Origin: Fratercula arctica
Taxonomy: Eukaryota > Chordata > Aves > Charadriiformes > Alcidae
Length of the DNA: 64,000 nucleotides
Assembly: GCA_947846985.1 (NCBI GenBank)
Contig: CANTUZ010000006.1
Coordinates: forward strand, 46,436,707-46,500,706
Direction of reading: 5' to 3'
The first letter of the stretch is position 1, and the number at the start of each line of letters is the position of its first letter. Below the pieces are notes generated by a model. The model made no database searches, had not been told where the DNA came from, and saw only the letters and a list, made by a program, of their open reading frames with translations. This document shows positions 10,901 to 24,691 of the stretch, in pieces. The position numbers were made by a program, and so were the translations under genes.

Positions 10901-13711
10901 TTAAACCACATTCAGTCAAAACAACACAATATTTTAGCCAGGGCCATTATTGTCAGCTCATTTCAACACATATATTTGAAGACTTGACTGTGAGGATGGT
11001 AACGAGACTAAAAAGATTGGCTGGGATTGCTGGCAGGGTTGCTGCACCCCTCTGTAAGAAGTTTGCATATAGGCTGTTTCCTCTGGCAAGCTCTGCAAGG
11101 CTGCGGGCTCGTCCTCACATTTGGGTGAGCCCAGAAGGGATGGGAACGCACAATTTTATCTGCGTGCACACGGGGATGCAGGCGGGTGCTGGCCATGCCT
11201 TCTCCATCTCCTGCTACCGTTTGTACCCCTCTACTTGCGGCTGGACTGTCAGCAGCGTGCCTGGACACGTACGCGACTGCCTGAGGCTAGAGGAGAGAGT
11301 GCAGAGCTATTTCTAGCGCAGAGCTGGGGTGCTTTGAGAATGTTGATTTTATATCTTCTTTACAGGAGAGAAGTTGTTACCCTATAAGTGGGGTTTGCAG
11401 AAGGCCCTAAAAATGACCAGACTTTTGCCTAGTCTCATTTCCCCCGATGCATCAGTGACTCTCCCCCAGCCAAGAACACCACCAGTTTCTCTGGGTCCAG
11501 GCAGTTAGCTAACTGGCATCAACTAATTTTCCTAATTCCCGCTATTTAACTATGGATAGAAAACGGGGGAGAAAGAGATTTAAAAATATGAGCCAAAACC
11601 TCCGTGTTCTTCGCTGGGCTGCGGTGAGGGAGCACCTTGCAGCTCCCGCACATTCCAGGATGATAAACCTTTGATAGGCCTTACACTTCACTGCCCTGAA
11701 AATGCAACTTTCCACATTTATGAATACAAACAACGCTATTATCTCTACCTTTCTAATATTTAACTAATCTAAACACTCAGGTAAAATGTTATCTGAAATG
11801 GTACTTCTATAAATGCATTAACTTTGTCTTCCCTTGACTTTTAAGATATCTTTCCTTACTAATACATCTCAAAAGATTGTTTGGAAAGCCTTCGTAAAGT
11901 GGCAGAGCAAACAGATGAAGGGCGTTCTTTAGTAGTTCTTTATTATTAGCTTTCCAATGATACTATCTTCTTGTACTTTTCTTAACTAGAAAATAAATAG
12001 AATTTGTCTCACACACAGCTGTGTTTTTCTTTAGCTAAGGAATGCACAAAAGGAAATTTAAAAATCATGCATTATCAGTGAACGAGCTAGTTAAAGTAAA
12101 TAGATTCCAGCTAACTTGCTTCTAAAAGATTAAAGGTTAATGATGGAACTTACCTTGCTCAATAGGTTTATGGATTATCAAAGTCTAGAAAAGGTACATC
12201 CAATTTCCCAGCACTACCTACCAAGCCAACGTCGAGAGTGGACACACACCCCCCCTCAACTGGGCAGCTACGTTTTCTATCACATCATTTAGTGCTGTTT
12301 ACTGATTAATTGGCATTTCCAGAACATTTATTAAAATACTTAATTGAACCCAGCTAATTCTTTTAAGAAATTCAATGGCTGACGTAGGGCGCTAGTTTAA
12401 ACAAGCAGTATGATGTCAAAGATTCTTATTATTATACCAAAGATTACGTAGTAAAGCACCCAACTGAGGACATGCACAGAACGCTGGTACCTTCTCAGTA
12501 GTACTCACTTATCGGCATATTTATGCTAAATAAATATATCTGGATTTGCTAAGTAACCCATAAAACAATTACCTAGCTCTGAATTATGTGTGAGGAACTC
12601 TAAGACAGCATATCAGAAATAGCGTGAGCTTTCTAAAGTTAGCTTGCAATCCTCCTCTGGGACAAAGAGTACCAAGGTAAAGCCGTATCTTTTGAAGTGT
12701 TTGGAAGGTTTGCGACAACCAACCCTGTAAAACCATGGGCAAACACGCCGGCACAGGCTGCTTCCCACTGCCGGGAGCCAGAGCGGTTGGAAATCCGCAG
12801 TAGCTGGCCCACCGTGGGAAAGATAAAGCGGCTGTGCTTTAGTCTGGCATTTATTTCTTACAGTTCTTCCTTACACAGAACTTAAACTTTGAAAAAAGTA
12901 TTCACCTCCAGTCAGCTTCTGCTGGAGCACCAACCTCTTTCAGGATACGTATTTCTAATGGAGAACAGTTTAATTGAGTCTGGACACGTTAGTGTGGAGA
13001 CATTACCGAGATTATTTATTTGTTTATTTATGAAATCTATTTTAATCCCTGTTTCTCTGTTGAGAAGCCTAAAGCCATCAAAGGCTTAATGTCTTTGCGT
13101 GCCATTCGTGGGCAAATGAATATTTTAAGTCTGCTCTTTAATGATCCTTATAGATTTTTGAAGCCTGGCCCATATATCCTAGCTGTCCCTTTGAACGTAT
13201 GTTTTAATGACATCAGCGAGAGTTGTAAGCAAAATGAAGGTGGAATTGGGTCCTTCATGAATTAATCTATTCTGAAGATGAAATTGTGCCATCAAGTCAG
13301 AGACGTATTTTCACCCTTTGGAAATTCAACTCACCTGTGTCTTCAACACCTCTCTCTCTGTTCCCTCCCCTGCTCCCTAACCAGATAAAAACCGTTTCCA
13401 CCTCTCCACCCTTCCGCCCTGATGGTAAAGTAAATAGCACGATACAGGACATCAATTTGTTTTAATGCAGAAGTATATGACTCACTTTTTTACCTCTGCA
13501 CTGAAGCACCATAAAACCTTTGAAAAATGTCTCAAAGGCATAACTCGGGGCCACCTATGTCCCAACTTTCAGTCCAACTCCAAAGAAATGGAGGAGCCTG
13601 GGAAGGGAGGCAGGTGAGAGCCTGAGCATTTAGTGTGCCTGCGGGTGGACTGCACCTATTCTATAGGAGTATCTTAATTAACTGGTGAATTCCAAAGAAA
13701 TTTCCAACTAC

Positions 13712-14190
13712 TTGGACCTGTTGGAGCGGGTCCAGAGGAGGCCACAAAGATGCTGGGAGGGCTGGAGGCCCTCTCCTATGAAGACAGGCTGAGGGAGTTG
13801 GGGGTGTTCAGCCTGGAGACGAGAAGGCTCCGGGGAGACCTTAGAGCCCCTTCCAGTCCCTGAAGGGGGCTCCAGGAAAGCTGGGGAGGGGCTGTTTGCA
13901 AGGGCATGTAGCCATAGGACGAGGGGCAATGGTTTAAACTAGAGCAGGGCAGGTTTAGATTAGACATTAGGAAGAAGTTCTTTACACTGAGGGTGGTGAG
14001 ACACTGGCCCAGGTTGCCCAGAGAGGTGGTGGAGGCCCCATCCCTGGGGACATTCAAGGCCGGGCTTGATGAGGCTCTGAGCAACCTGGTCTAGTTGAAG
14101 ATGTCCCCGCTCACTGCAGGGGGGTTGGACTAGATGGCCTTAAGAGGTCCCTTCCAACCCAACACATTCTATATTCTTCTATTCTATATA
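13712..14190 (+). mobile_element. CR1 LINE 3' end, longest copy in the window
   Basis: This sense CR1 begins within the end of the second reading frame or just after it, at 'tggacctgttggagcgggtc'. It runs through 'tcagcctggagacgag', 'ggctccggggagacctt', 'gggcatgtagccatagg' and 'ggtggtggaggcccc' to 'ttccaacccaacacattct', with an ATTCTAT-rich tail ending near 14190. It is 5'-truncated and non-autonomous. Over the shared roughly 270 bases it differs from the 1690-1998 copy at only about seven positions that I counted. Open frames on both strands here are shadows of the repeat. Confidence 0.95.
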
Positions 14191-17100
14191 CTTGGAAGCG
14201 CGCATTCCCCTATCAGGCCAACATGAAGGGAAAAACAAAAAATCCATTGGAGAATTTGTTTTCTTCTGTATATATGCCATGTGAATAATGCTATCAAAAC
14301 AGTGTTGGCAATTACAATAGCATTATGGCATACACACTATGTTAGTATTTAACAGCAGTTATAACAGATATACAGCCCTTTCGCAGATTGTATCATCCTA
14401 GGATATAACACAAGCCCTGGATATCACACCAGCTTTGGGTCTGAGGTCCCACAGCATGGGATAACATCAAGTCCATTGTCACACAACATTGCTCTAGTGA
14501 AATTTGCCCTCCAGCCACTCCAAAAGCTTGTCCTTGCATAAACCATACAGGTGTCGATTTGCAGGAGCCCATGGAAAAAAACTTTCATCATTGTATCACA
14601 AAGGGTTTGATTGCCTCAGCTCAGGGAGCGAAACCCTTGAGAGGCCACCGGATCTCACCTGCAATCACATGAAATCCCAAACTGGCTTTGATTTAAAACA
14701 ATACATCGGGCCAGGTTTTACTGGAAACTGAGCCTAGGTTTGTGCAAAAAGTTTGCAAACCTCAACCTAGCCAGCTGCCTTCAAGGGGCAGCACTTTCCA
14801 TGTGGCTTCAGATTTCCCGGCAAATTTTTTGCAGGCTTCTGGTTTCTCATTCTTTCTGCTCCTGGCCTTCTCCGTTCTGGAGCTACATGTCATGATGAGA
14901 CAAATTAGAAACCTTGAGACATCCTCTGTCTCTTTCAAATATCAACAAAAAGACCTATTTTCATGCCAGATTGTGCCATATCTACTCTCGCTAGGTAAAA
15001 TTTTATGCAGGAAATTGTCCCGTAAGCTTCCAAGAAGGTGCCTGCAAAACAGGAGACTGTGGAGAGAGGTGGCCGAAGGAACAGTCAAAACTGAAACACA
15101 TTATGCATAAAAATAAGCAACACCAAGCTATTTATTTTTTGCAGTACTTGGACATGCTGCAGTGAGGGACAATCCACACCTCCTAGCCGTGAATTGGGTA
15201 TTTTTATTCCCCACACCCAGCTTTATTCACCTCCGGATCCTGCAGGCATGAAGCCCAGGTAACTGTAGATTTCCAAAATGCAACAGGAGAACAAGGAGAC
15301 TGAATGCCCTCTTCATAGCAGGTTATAAACATTGATCTCTTATTTTACCCAATTTGCACTTAACTTTTTTTTATTATCCCTTTGATTCTGCAGCTTTACA
15401 ACACTGAGATCCGAGGTTGCAGCAGAAGCCCATGCTATTAGGTACAGCCTCTGGAAATCCCTCTACTCTGTTCATCTTCAGCTTCCTCCCCCAAAATTAC
15501 ACCTATAACAAAGACACTTGAACACTGAGTTACCAACTTTTAGTATTTTATCTTAAATCTCAAAACATTTGATATTCTGCTTGCTGTTGAGGAGAAGCTC
15601 TTCAATGAGACTAGAGATCTAACCAGACAGAAAAATTAGTAATTTTGAATGCTATGATTTGAAGGGGAGAAGAGGCTGATGGGTCTCCTTCTTGGGTGAC
15701 AGTAGTGAAAAAGCAGCAGTGAGATGATTGAGATGAATGCTGCCTTTAAAAGAACCAGAAGCATCTATTCAGCGAGAAAATAGGACTATTCCATAAAAGA
15801 GATGGGAATCAATTACAGCCTTTCACGAATACAAGGCATGAGCACTAGTTAAAGCAACAGCTCTTGACCCACGAGCATAACCTATTTCTGAAACACAGAT
15901 CACTTCATAAGAAAACATACGTCAAAACACACATCTGAGATGCTGAAGCTCCTTTCTTCATCAGTATTGGAAAAAAAATAAGTCAACACAAGAATAAAAA
16001 TTACTTTGTGCAAAAATAAGCGTTATCAGTACAGATTACAGTTGCCCCAACGGAAGAAGTGTGTAGTACATGTAACATTAACCGCCTTTGTCCCGTGAAG
16101 CAAGGCTATAGAGCTGGAACATAACTACTAGGCAAAAAGCAAAACAACTGGAAAAAGAAAAAAAAACCAAACCCAAAAAAAACCCAAAAATAAACTCACT
16201 GGGTCAGAAGGAGAGGAAATAATTTTGGATCTGATTTGGTAAATTGGAATGATATTATAAAAGAAGTGGTTATAAGAAAAAGCAAGGATTTGAGAACCCA
16301 CCCGTCCAGCCGAATTTACACAGCTGCTTCTTCATAAGCAATGCTTTTGTCCCATTTAATTTCATTTGGATCAATTTACCATTAGCCAATTCCAAGCATA
16401 GACTTGAGTAAATCGAGGTGAGGGAGAAGACGTTAAAACAAGTAGTAAAGGAATTGTAACATGCTGAAGAGGAGGTGGTCAGGCTTCCTAGAGACACGGA
16501 CACCGGCTCAAAACCCAGCGCACAAATTGCTGCAGTGTTCAATAAGGACACTGGTACCAGCCTGCAGGAGAATGGGGCAGCGCTCAGTTTGTATTAACTT
16601 AATAAACTAAGAAGAAGGGATTTGGAAATTACTGAAGTTGTTATTGTAATTGTTTACTTTGTATAAGCAAATAGCGAGTTAAGCTTTTACAAGAGTAGCT
16701 CCTAGGAATCATCAAACAACTTACGCTCCTGAGGAAAAAAAATGCATCACTATTGGATTTGAAACCCATCTTGAGAGACTGATCAAATATGAAATCAGTC
16801 CTAGAGAGTACACTCAAGTACAGTGCCTGAACTCTTAGCTAATCCCTAACATGTTGAGGACGCCTTTTCCCCTCCTCAAGCGGAAGAAGAGAAGCAGTAG
16901 TGAAGAAGAGAAACCTAAAGGGCCAAATCCTGTGCTCTAAACATGCCAATTGACTCAGCAAACCAGATACCTAATTTCTAAGCGTGATGGGATACCTTTC
17001 AGCATGCTCAATGGCTTGCACTGGTAATCCCCTACTGGGACTAAATTCATTGCTCTCGCTTTTAATAACTTAACTACGAGTAATAATCGTAATAAACATT

Positions 17101-18099
17101 CTGACAATTACAAATTATTAATTAAAATTATTATACACCCCTTATAACATTTAATACACATTTGGGCCACATTTAAATTTATTCAAGTCCATGTGAGTTT
17201 GGAAGGAGGTTGAATCAAATTCCTTTTGAGAGCCAGCGCCTGTGCTTTGGTCCCCAAAACTTGTTGGTCCCACTGAGAGGCTGGGGAAGACAAGAGTGGC
17301 AGCACAATCTGTTCGGCTTTGATTTGAGCTGAATGAATGCTTATGGTCCTGAAGACACCTAAGGTGACAAAGTCAGAGTTTATTCGTAGTCTGGAGTAGA
17401 AGAAATGACACACATGTGACCTAAGAGGAAAAAATTTCACAATTCGAAGAGAAATCTGACACAAATTTCAATCTCCTGGAACTTTTGCAGGGTACTTCGC
17501 CCGTTATTGATGCTAATGTAAATCACAAGAACGCATTAATGATTTCCTCCTAAAATACAAAACTGAAGTTACCAAAACCAGCACATACACATAATTTGGG
17601 GATGGTTTCTGAAGGCTTCATTCCTTTTCTATTAGTTGTCACTGCTCACAGCTTGCAATTAAATAAAATCAGAGGCTATTAAAATTTGGTGTCAGCTGTT
17701 ACCGACACCACCTACCAGTGGCAGAAAGAGGACCAGGGAAAACTAAAGCAACTGGTCTCTGATTGTAGCAAAAGTCTATCAGACCACACACGGTGGCTTC
17801 TGCGTGCACCTTGCTAGGGACCAGCTCCAGCTGAAGGGCAATAGGTGGGTCTCTTCCTAGTAAATCCATAGGAATGGGCTATGAAAATAATTCTGCCATT
17901 TGCAGATGGTATTTTTTGAAAACAAAGAACAAAACCACAAATCAAAGTCCTTACACTTGACGCAGTGATTTCTCATGCTGATAATTAAGTCCATTTTGCA
18001 TATTGCAAAATCACACTGACTGTCACTGTAAATTTTCTCCGGTTATTGACAAACTGTTTGCAGACCCAGAGAAGAGTGGGCCTTTTTCTAAATCTATGA

Positions 18100-18115
18100 T
18101 TATATATATATATAT
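18100..18115. repeat. (TA)n microsatellite
   Basis: A short TA dinucleotide run of about eight units in AT-rich sequence; probably length-polymorphic. Confidence 0.88.
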
Positions 18116-19303
18116 CACCTACATCACTGACATCATCCAATAAACTTAATTGACGGCGGTTTGTCTTAACTAACCTGCGTTTTCAAGGTGTTGTCACGCA
18201 GAATGAAATGTGGGTGCATTTAAAATCTGCACCCCCGGGATAGCTGGCGTATGCACAAATTCCCAGTTATAAAGTTGAGTTATAACGTAGCCCTCCCAGG
18301 AACCGCTGATGACTTTAGTGGTGCCATTTCTGACAAGATCTCCGAACCTTCCTTCCCTTCGTCCTACCTCTGAACCAGCATGTGCCGGTTTCCCAGCCAC
18401 CTTCAGTGATGGTTAATCAAAGAAAAGCCAATGAAGCATTTCTATCCCTGGGCATACGGACCGATCCGGCAGGCACGGCATGTACAATGCTCCCTGGAGT
18501 ACCGTATCACTCTTCCTCTGCAGTTTCACCACGTGAACTTTATTTTCCATGGGATTGTCTGATGAAAAATAATGAAGAAATTTCTCATATTCCACAGACA
18601 GGGACACATCACGACAAGACTCATACCAGACTCATGTTATGATTCAAACGAATCGTACAGCTCTGCCACACCAGAAACCACTTGGAACAGGCGTCGTTGC
18701 TTCGGACGCACGCAGCCGGTCGTGGAACAAATGAGCACGCCAAAATATAGCAAAACTTAAGACACTTTTGAGTTTTTACTATGTTATTAGAGATGAGCAA
18801 ACACGTACGAGAACAAAATCCACAATAAGCTGATCTTACTCCAGACCCTTTCGAAATCTGTGCAGTGAAGTATCTCTTCCCCTCCTTCCCACTGAACCCC
18901 AAAAGACACATTATCTTTGAAAATATATTGCAAAATTCACAGGGTCAGCAGGTCTGGCATCGTCTGCTGGGCTGGCTGCAGACTTCAAATCCCGTGCGCG
19001 CTGGGGCTTCCTCCGGGGAAGCGGCGCTCGCTGCATTCCACTTTCTTAATGGGGTGTAATCAGGAACACGTTTGCTTCAAACCTATTAGTGAGCTTCCCG
19101 CTTTGAACCCAAACTCTTTTTAAAAGCGTTTTTTATTAAACTTAAATATCAAATACACTTCGCTTTGCTAGCAACGGTACCAGGCATTCTTTCTGATGAG
19201 ATCTCAGCCCCGCGTTGAGACAGACAGCGCGCGTCTCTGCTGTCTACAAGAGAAAGGAAACAAGGGGGCATGCTACATTCTCATTCGCTACTTGTTTTCT
19301 TTC

Positions 19304-19318
19304 TTTTTTTTTTTTTTT
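19304..19318. repeat. poly(T) run of 15 after a pyrimidine tract
   Basis: A T homopolymer preceded by a 'ttttctttc' pyrimidine stretch. It resembles a splice pyrimidine tract, but no AG follows closely. Confidence 0.85.
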
Positions 19319-20930
19319 CCTATTTTTTGTAATCTGTACAAAATAACGGGATGGGATGTTTGTCTAATACTGAATCTGAAACACAGTGATAAGTCAGAGT
19401 TGGAAAAGCCTGCCTTAATTTTTGGCTAGCAAATCTGTATTTGTTTCTGGATCACTCCATAAATGGGTTAAGGTTAACACCTCCTTGGTTTAAAAAACGT
19501 CTTACAAATGCTTCAAATGCTAAACCTGCGAGCTGTCAGTTTAAAGCAGTAGTGTGTTTCTTTCTCTTTGCCATTATCCAAAAGAGAAACAAATGATAAA
19601 TCCTCCCTCCCCGTCACATTTAAAAGGACTATCATTTGACAAATGACAGCGTTTGTAACCGCACCCACACATTTTGCCCAAGTATCAAAATTGCCCAGTT
19701 TTAATACTGGGACATTCCCATCAGGCAGAGATGCTGACAACGAGCCCAGCTTAAAAACTACTACTTGGATACACAAACACGTAACTGAAATAACTGCTTA
19801 CGCTAAATCAGATTTATTATTACATTCACCAGACAAAAGGGCAGAACCAGTCTTGCCTTTCAACTGCGGAACTCAGCTTTTCACATTTTACCCAGACACT
19901 CTTGAAAGCCGCTGAAAAGCCTGTGTTTGGCCCAAACATACCCAAAAAGCACACAGATCCAGGGGCATGTGCCCATTACCCGGCAGGTTTGCCATAGTGG
20001 TTCATCACCTTCATTTACCATGAGCCTCTGCAGACAGCTCTCCACACCCGGCACCCCCCAAATGCCCACCAAGCAACTGGGGAACCCTCCCCGAAATCCG
20101 CCCCGTGGCGCCTTCACGTTTCCCCGTTAGCTCAATGGAGCATTTGAGCTCTCGACGGCTCCAACTTTTAAAGGACCTGGAAGAGGTCCTGGGTTTTGGC
20201 TGTACTCTGTGCGGAGTTCCTCCCTGGACTGCATCCAGCGAGCGCGGGTTTCCCATCCCAACCGCCCAGACTGCGAGCGCGACCAAAAAATGCTTAATCG
20301 AGTCCACCCGCGTCAGGCTGGCAGGGAGCACGGCTCAGAATTTATGTTTTATTAAAGCAACATTAGTAACACTTCTCAGCATGCATGAGCATCTATTCTT
20401 ACACTCAGTAAAAGCTTTCATCCAGCTCTTGGCACTATCCTTGATCGCGAAGAGAAGAAATGTTAAAATCACTCTGTTTAAGTCACTGAACTCAGATTAA
20501 GATAAACTTAGATTTGGTTCTTAACTATACCACAATATTTCTGTGCGTCTCAGCTGCCTATGCAACCCTTTCGTACCTCGGAAATCCTGGTTTATAGAAT
20601 TGCCAGAGCTGTCGAGAAACGGGAAATTTCAATTTTCAGGGAATTCTGAGATATCACTGGGGGAAAAAACAATTAAATCAGAACTGAAAGCTAAAAGGCC
20701 AATGCTATGCTTGAAACAAATACTCAGGAAAAAAGTCTTGGATTCAGAGTCACTTAAACACATAAGGCAATATTTCATTTAATATTTAAACTTGCTTGGG
20801 TTAATTCAATTCATTTTTAATTTGTGTTTTAAAGCCTGAAAAATGTTAAGAGAAAATGTGCTGTATTACTAAGTTGCATTTATGTCTGCAACTGTATCAC
20901 TAAGCTGCATAATACAAACAGATGATTGAA

Positions 20931-20950
20931 ATATATATATATATGTATAT
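20931..20950. repeat. (AT)n microsatellite with one interruption
   Basis: An AT dinucleotide run with a single G interruption ('atatatatatatgtatat'); likely length-variable. Confidence 0.88.
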
Positions 20951-23879
20951 CAAAACAAGAAACATGCTGATGCTAGAGAAACAAAATGGGAAAACTGAAA
21001 ACAAACGATAAATTTTAAGTCGCTTCAACTTTTCTCATAAAGAAGTAAGTAAATATTGATACTCTCCCCCAAAATACTGATGCTGTGGTGCAAGACCTCT
21101 CAATGATTTTCCCGACCTCCAAACAATATGATTATCGGGTGCTGTGTGGATGAAGATGCCAGATGTTCCTTGGTATCCGCATATTCACCTTCTTTTAGCA
21201 GATGACTGATAAATAGCGCACTACTGTATATTCTGTTTCTCATGAACTGAAAGGCCTGCAAGGTGGGTGAAACCACTTTGTCTTTTCATGTCTTTAGTGA
21301 CTCAGGTGACTGTGAAGCCACATGTTGCAAAGGGGAAGCTGTCATGCTCAGTTTTTTGGCTATCAATTTTTGAAATTTCCTATTATTCCTGATTTCTCTT
21401 CCAGATGAGACCAGAACAGCAAGGAGAGGCTCAGCGTCTTCAGATGGTGCTGGTCAGGATGTGTCTTGGGATGTGCAAGAGCTGGGTTGAACTCCCTGCT
21501 TTGGATCAAACACCTGACCAAGCTGAAGTTGGCTCATTTCTTTTAATCCCAGCTGGGCTGGGCCCTGGCACACTGCAGACACGCTCACCAACTCGGTGTG
21601 GACACATCTTCTGTGCCCGTATCCACCACTCCCAACCCTGAGAAATATTTCCAAAGAGGAAGCCTCAATGCAGGGAGAAGGCTCTCACGAAAACCTCTCG
21701 GTTTTAAGGAATCCAGACTTTCTGACAGAAAACCGTTTCCTTTTTTCGAGTAGGAGAATTGCCAACAGCTCCAGGCAGGACACTGGTTTTGTGTAGAGTC
21801 CTGATCCTCTGGCTTACAAACCAGCTATTTATCGGCTGCCCCCAGTGCCCTGAGCTGGCCATCCCACCACTGGGACTGCTCTGCCCACGCTCCCCGGGCT
21901 CTGCACCTCGCCTGCTGTGTGTGACGAGCATCCCGCTTCTGGAAAAAGTCTTCTCCCATCACCCATGGTGCTTTACAAGCTCCTGGAGGATTGGCTTTAA
22001 ACCCAGCCGATGGCAGGTGTGGAGACATTTGCCCGAGTCTTCCCCAGACACGTGGGAGTTAAAAGAGTTTATGGGCAAACTTCAGCAGAGCTACTCCAGC
22101 TCCCGGGGAGAAATGCTCACACAGCGCTTCTGTTTCTCCTCACTCATTCGGGCCCCATATGTTAAAAACCAAGGCGTAAAAAAACCAGAGCCTGATTTAA
22201 ATATTGCATGGCCAAGCCCAGCAGCTAAGCCATCATTAGGTGTTGACTTGACAAATTTTCTGGGGTCGATACCTGCATATTCTTTTATATAAAGCAAGCC
22301 AGCTTGTTTCTCTCTTCTTGCTGTTGCAGGCCAATTTTAAACCTCCCTGAAGACTTTATTTGTAGGATGTGCCTTCGCTTATGGAAAAGTAACATGTGCA
22401 GAAAAAATAACTGTGTTTTACCTTTGATACTGAAGTCCAGCTGAAACTAATCAAAACTCTGAGATCCTTAGACCCTGGTAGGGCAAAGAAGACGACAGAT
22501 GTAGGACAACAGAGGGAATGAAAGAATATTATCTATTAAGTATCATCTCTTCCACAGGTAGATTTCTACCCAAGAGAATAAAAATGACTGAGGTGTGTCC
22601 TTTTTAAACATTATCTTTCTGTGTCTTCCACTTATGTCATCTCACCCAAGTGTTTTTCCCTGCTTCTTTCAAGCCCCACAAAAGATGCTTTTCCTTGTTT
22701 GCTTCACGATCAATACCGGGAAATCAGTGAATTAGTCTCTCTCCTTACACCAAAACAGTTATTGCTAGCTAGCTTTAAAGGTCCACCTTTGATGCTTGGC
22801 TAACTCAGCCAAGTCCCACCTATACACCCATCTATGTGTCTGCGTAGACAAGCTCAGCTCCCGCTCAAGCACCTAAGGGAAAAGCATAATTTCTCTTCGG
22901 TGACAAGCAGCCACCAGTTTTTGGTGCGGAAATTGTGTTCACATGAGAAAACCAGCTGAGTGCTGAAAACAGCACATCACGGGGCTAAGTGGGACCAGAG
23001 TCCTTCTGAATATCACTTATATCATTACATCTGGCGTCCCATATCTGGCCTAACTAATACCTAATGATTTAGAAAAAGCTTGTGTGCCATGAGACGTGGG
23101 CATGGCAATGAGATCTCCTTTTCCACCCCAACTCTTGAATCCGCTCGTGCCCTAAAACAAGTCATTTCAGTACACTTCTCATTATCTCAACTTTTATTGC
23201 TACACGTTTTATTGGCCATGAAATTATCCAACCCTTTAAAAAAAAAGCAAATCATGAAATTCATCTGAATCTCTGAAGGACACCTAGGTATTGTAGGAAT
23301 TTTACTAGCAAAACTTTAATAAATAAAAGCCCTTCTTTCCCTACCCTGCCTCGCCATTTGTAGTTTCCCAGTTTCCTCAATGCTTAATCTTCAGTCATTG
23401 TGAAACCAGATGGTTAAACAATTAGATAAATGGCGGGCACTGCTTACTTTTTCTCTTCTGTAAGTGCTAAACAATAAATCCCACAACTTTCTTGCCACGA
23501 ATGCGACGGTGAATGTCAAATCCCAGTTCAGCAGCCGGACTCCTATTTCGTGGGCCCGCAGAAGACAGAAAATATCACATTTCTACCTCATTCGACCCTT
23601 TCAATATCCCTGTCACGCTTCATTGCTTTACAAGGCACCATTTCACTGTTGCAACAAAGATTACAGGGAATCTAACAGGTAAGGCCCCAAGCAAACACGG
23701 CACGGAGCGGACCCGAACAGGAGGCACAAGGACTTCATGTCTTATCTGCTCCCCATCTCGGCATTTCTAACCACAAGGACTGCCCCGCTGACAGCCCTGC
23801 CTGTCCTCAGGCAATGAATCTGTAATAAGATATATACACACAACAAATAATAGAGGTGGTTTGTTGTGTTTGGGGTGTG

Positions 23880-23909
23880 TTTTTTCTTTTTTCTTTTTTC
23901 TTTTTTTTT
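23880..23909. repeat. (T6C)n pyrimidine microsatellite
   Basis: T-runs of about six separated by single Cs, ending in T9 and then 'ggaaaaaatatata'. This is a low-complexity pyrimidine tract. Confidence 0.85.
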
Positions 23910-24691
23910 GGAAAAAATATATACCGAGGTAATTAAATTGCTAACATGATGGATGGCCTCATTTTACATTTGAATTCAAAGTGACTTTCTATAGCATATA
24001 GAAAAGTGACTTACTACAAAAAAGGACAATGCTATAACTCGCACTGAAATAGAAATGTGGATATTTGCCCTGAATTCTGAAGAATCAAGCTTTGTTGCTC
24101 TTTTAATGGCAATGTATAGTATTTGAATGTTTTACCAAAACTCCTAAAATTTTTTGGAGGCATTAAATATTTCAAACTCAAATTCATCTCCCATGCATAA
24201 GAAGCAGAGAAACCGAGGCGCTGTGAGGCTGTAATGTGTTTCAGATGACTTAGAAAAAAAATTACACTAACCCTGGGAAGGGAGAGTCAGTGCAAGACCT
24301 TAAGCAAACCCTACGCAATAATATATTGTATACAGCATCGGCAGCATCATCTGTAGTGAAGGTTATATAAACTCCCATTTACAGATCTTATTTTCAGCTG
24401 TCTTGACCTAAAGAGACCTTAAGAATATTGTACCAATATCACTGTCACATAGTCACAATACAGGAAAATTGCCCGATTTCCTCCTCCCCTCCTTCCTCCC
24501 ATCCTACAGGGAAAAAATAAGAAGCACTGACCAACCACTGAAAATATTTCAGAATGGCTTCAGGACTTCCAAGGAGCCATTAAACAAACTAAGGACTCGA
24601 TATCATGTTTGAAGGCCTATGTTAATGCGACGTTTGGGTTGTAACGCATTATAATTTAGGAGATCTAATTTTGCATTTGTTCTCTTTCTAG

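Larger units (their letters stand above)
9636..13711. other. non-coding interval with CTCF-like motif
   Basis: Unique sequence, AT-rich from about 11.5 to 13.5 kb. Frames at 9837-10205 (minus) and 10984-11316 (plus) overlap other frames and show no domain. It holds an A18 run and the CTCF-like motif. No gene is supported. Confidence 0.55.
14191..20930. other. long non-coding AT-rich interval
   Basis: No gene is supported. It holds a TAAT/ATTA-dense segment at about 17060-17160, a TA microsatellite, a T15 run, and small GC-richer patches near 18960-19040 and 20040-20330 whose frames overlap on both strands. The 122-codon frame at 14742-15110 has no recognisable domain. Confidence 0.5.

Noticed and set aside
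16930..17050. 'gggccaaatcctgtgctct' and 'gcactggtaatcccctactgg' resemble a turtle/bird palindromic repeat with 'gggccaaattctgc' and 'caccggtgtaaatcc'.
   Set aside because: Only two short motifs match and the mirrored second half is missing, so I do not call it.
21759..22292. Longest open frame in the window, 177 codons, plus strand.
   Set aside because: It lies in a GC-richer patch where stops are rare, is overlapped by minus-strand frames, and shows no domain, signal peptide or repeat pattern. Composition looks like translated non-coding DNA.
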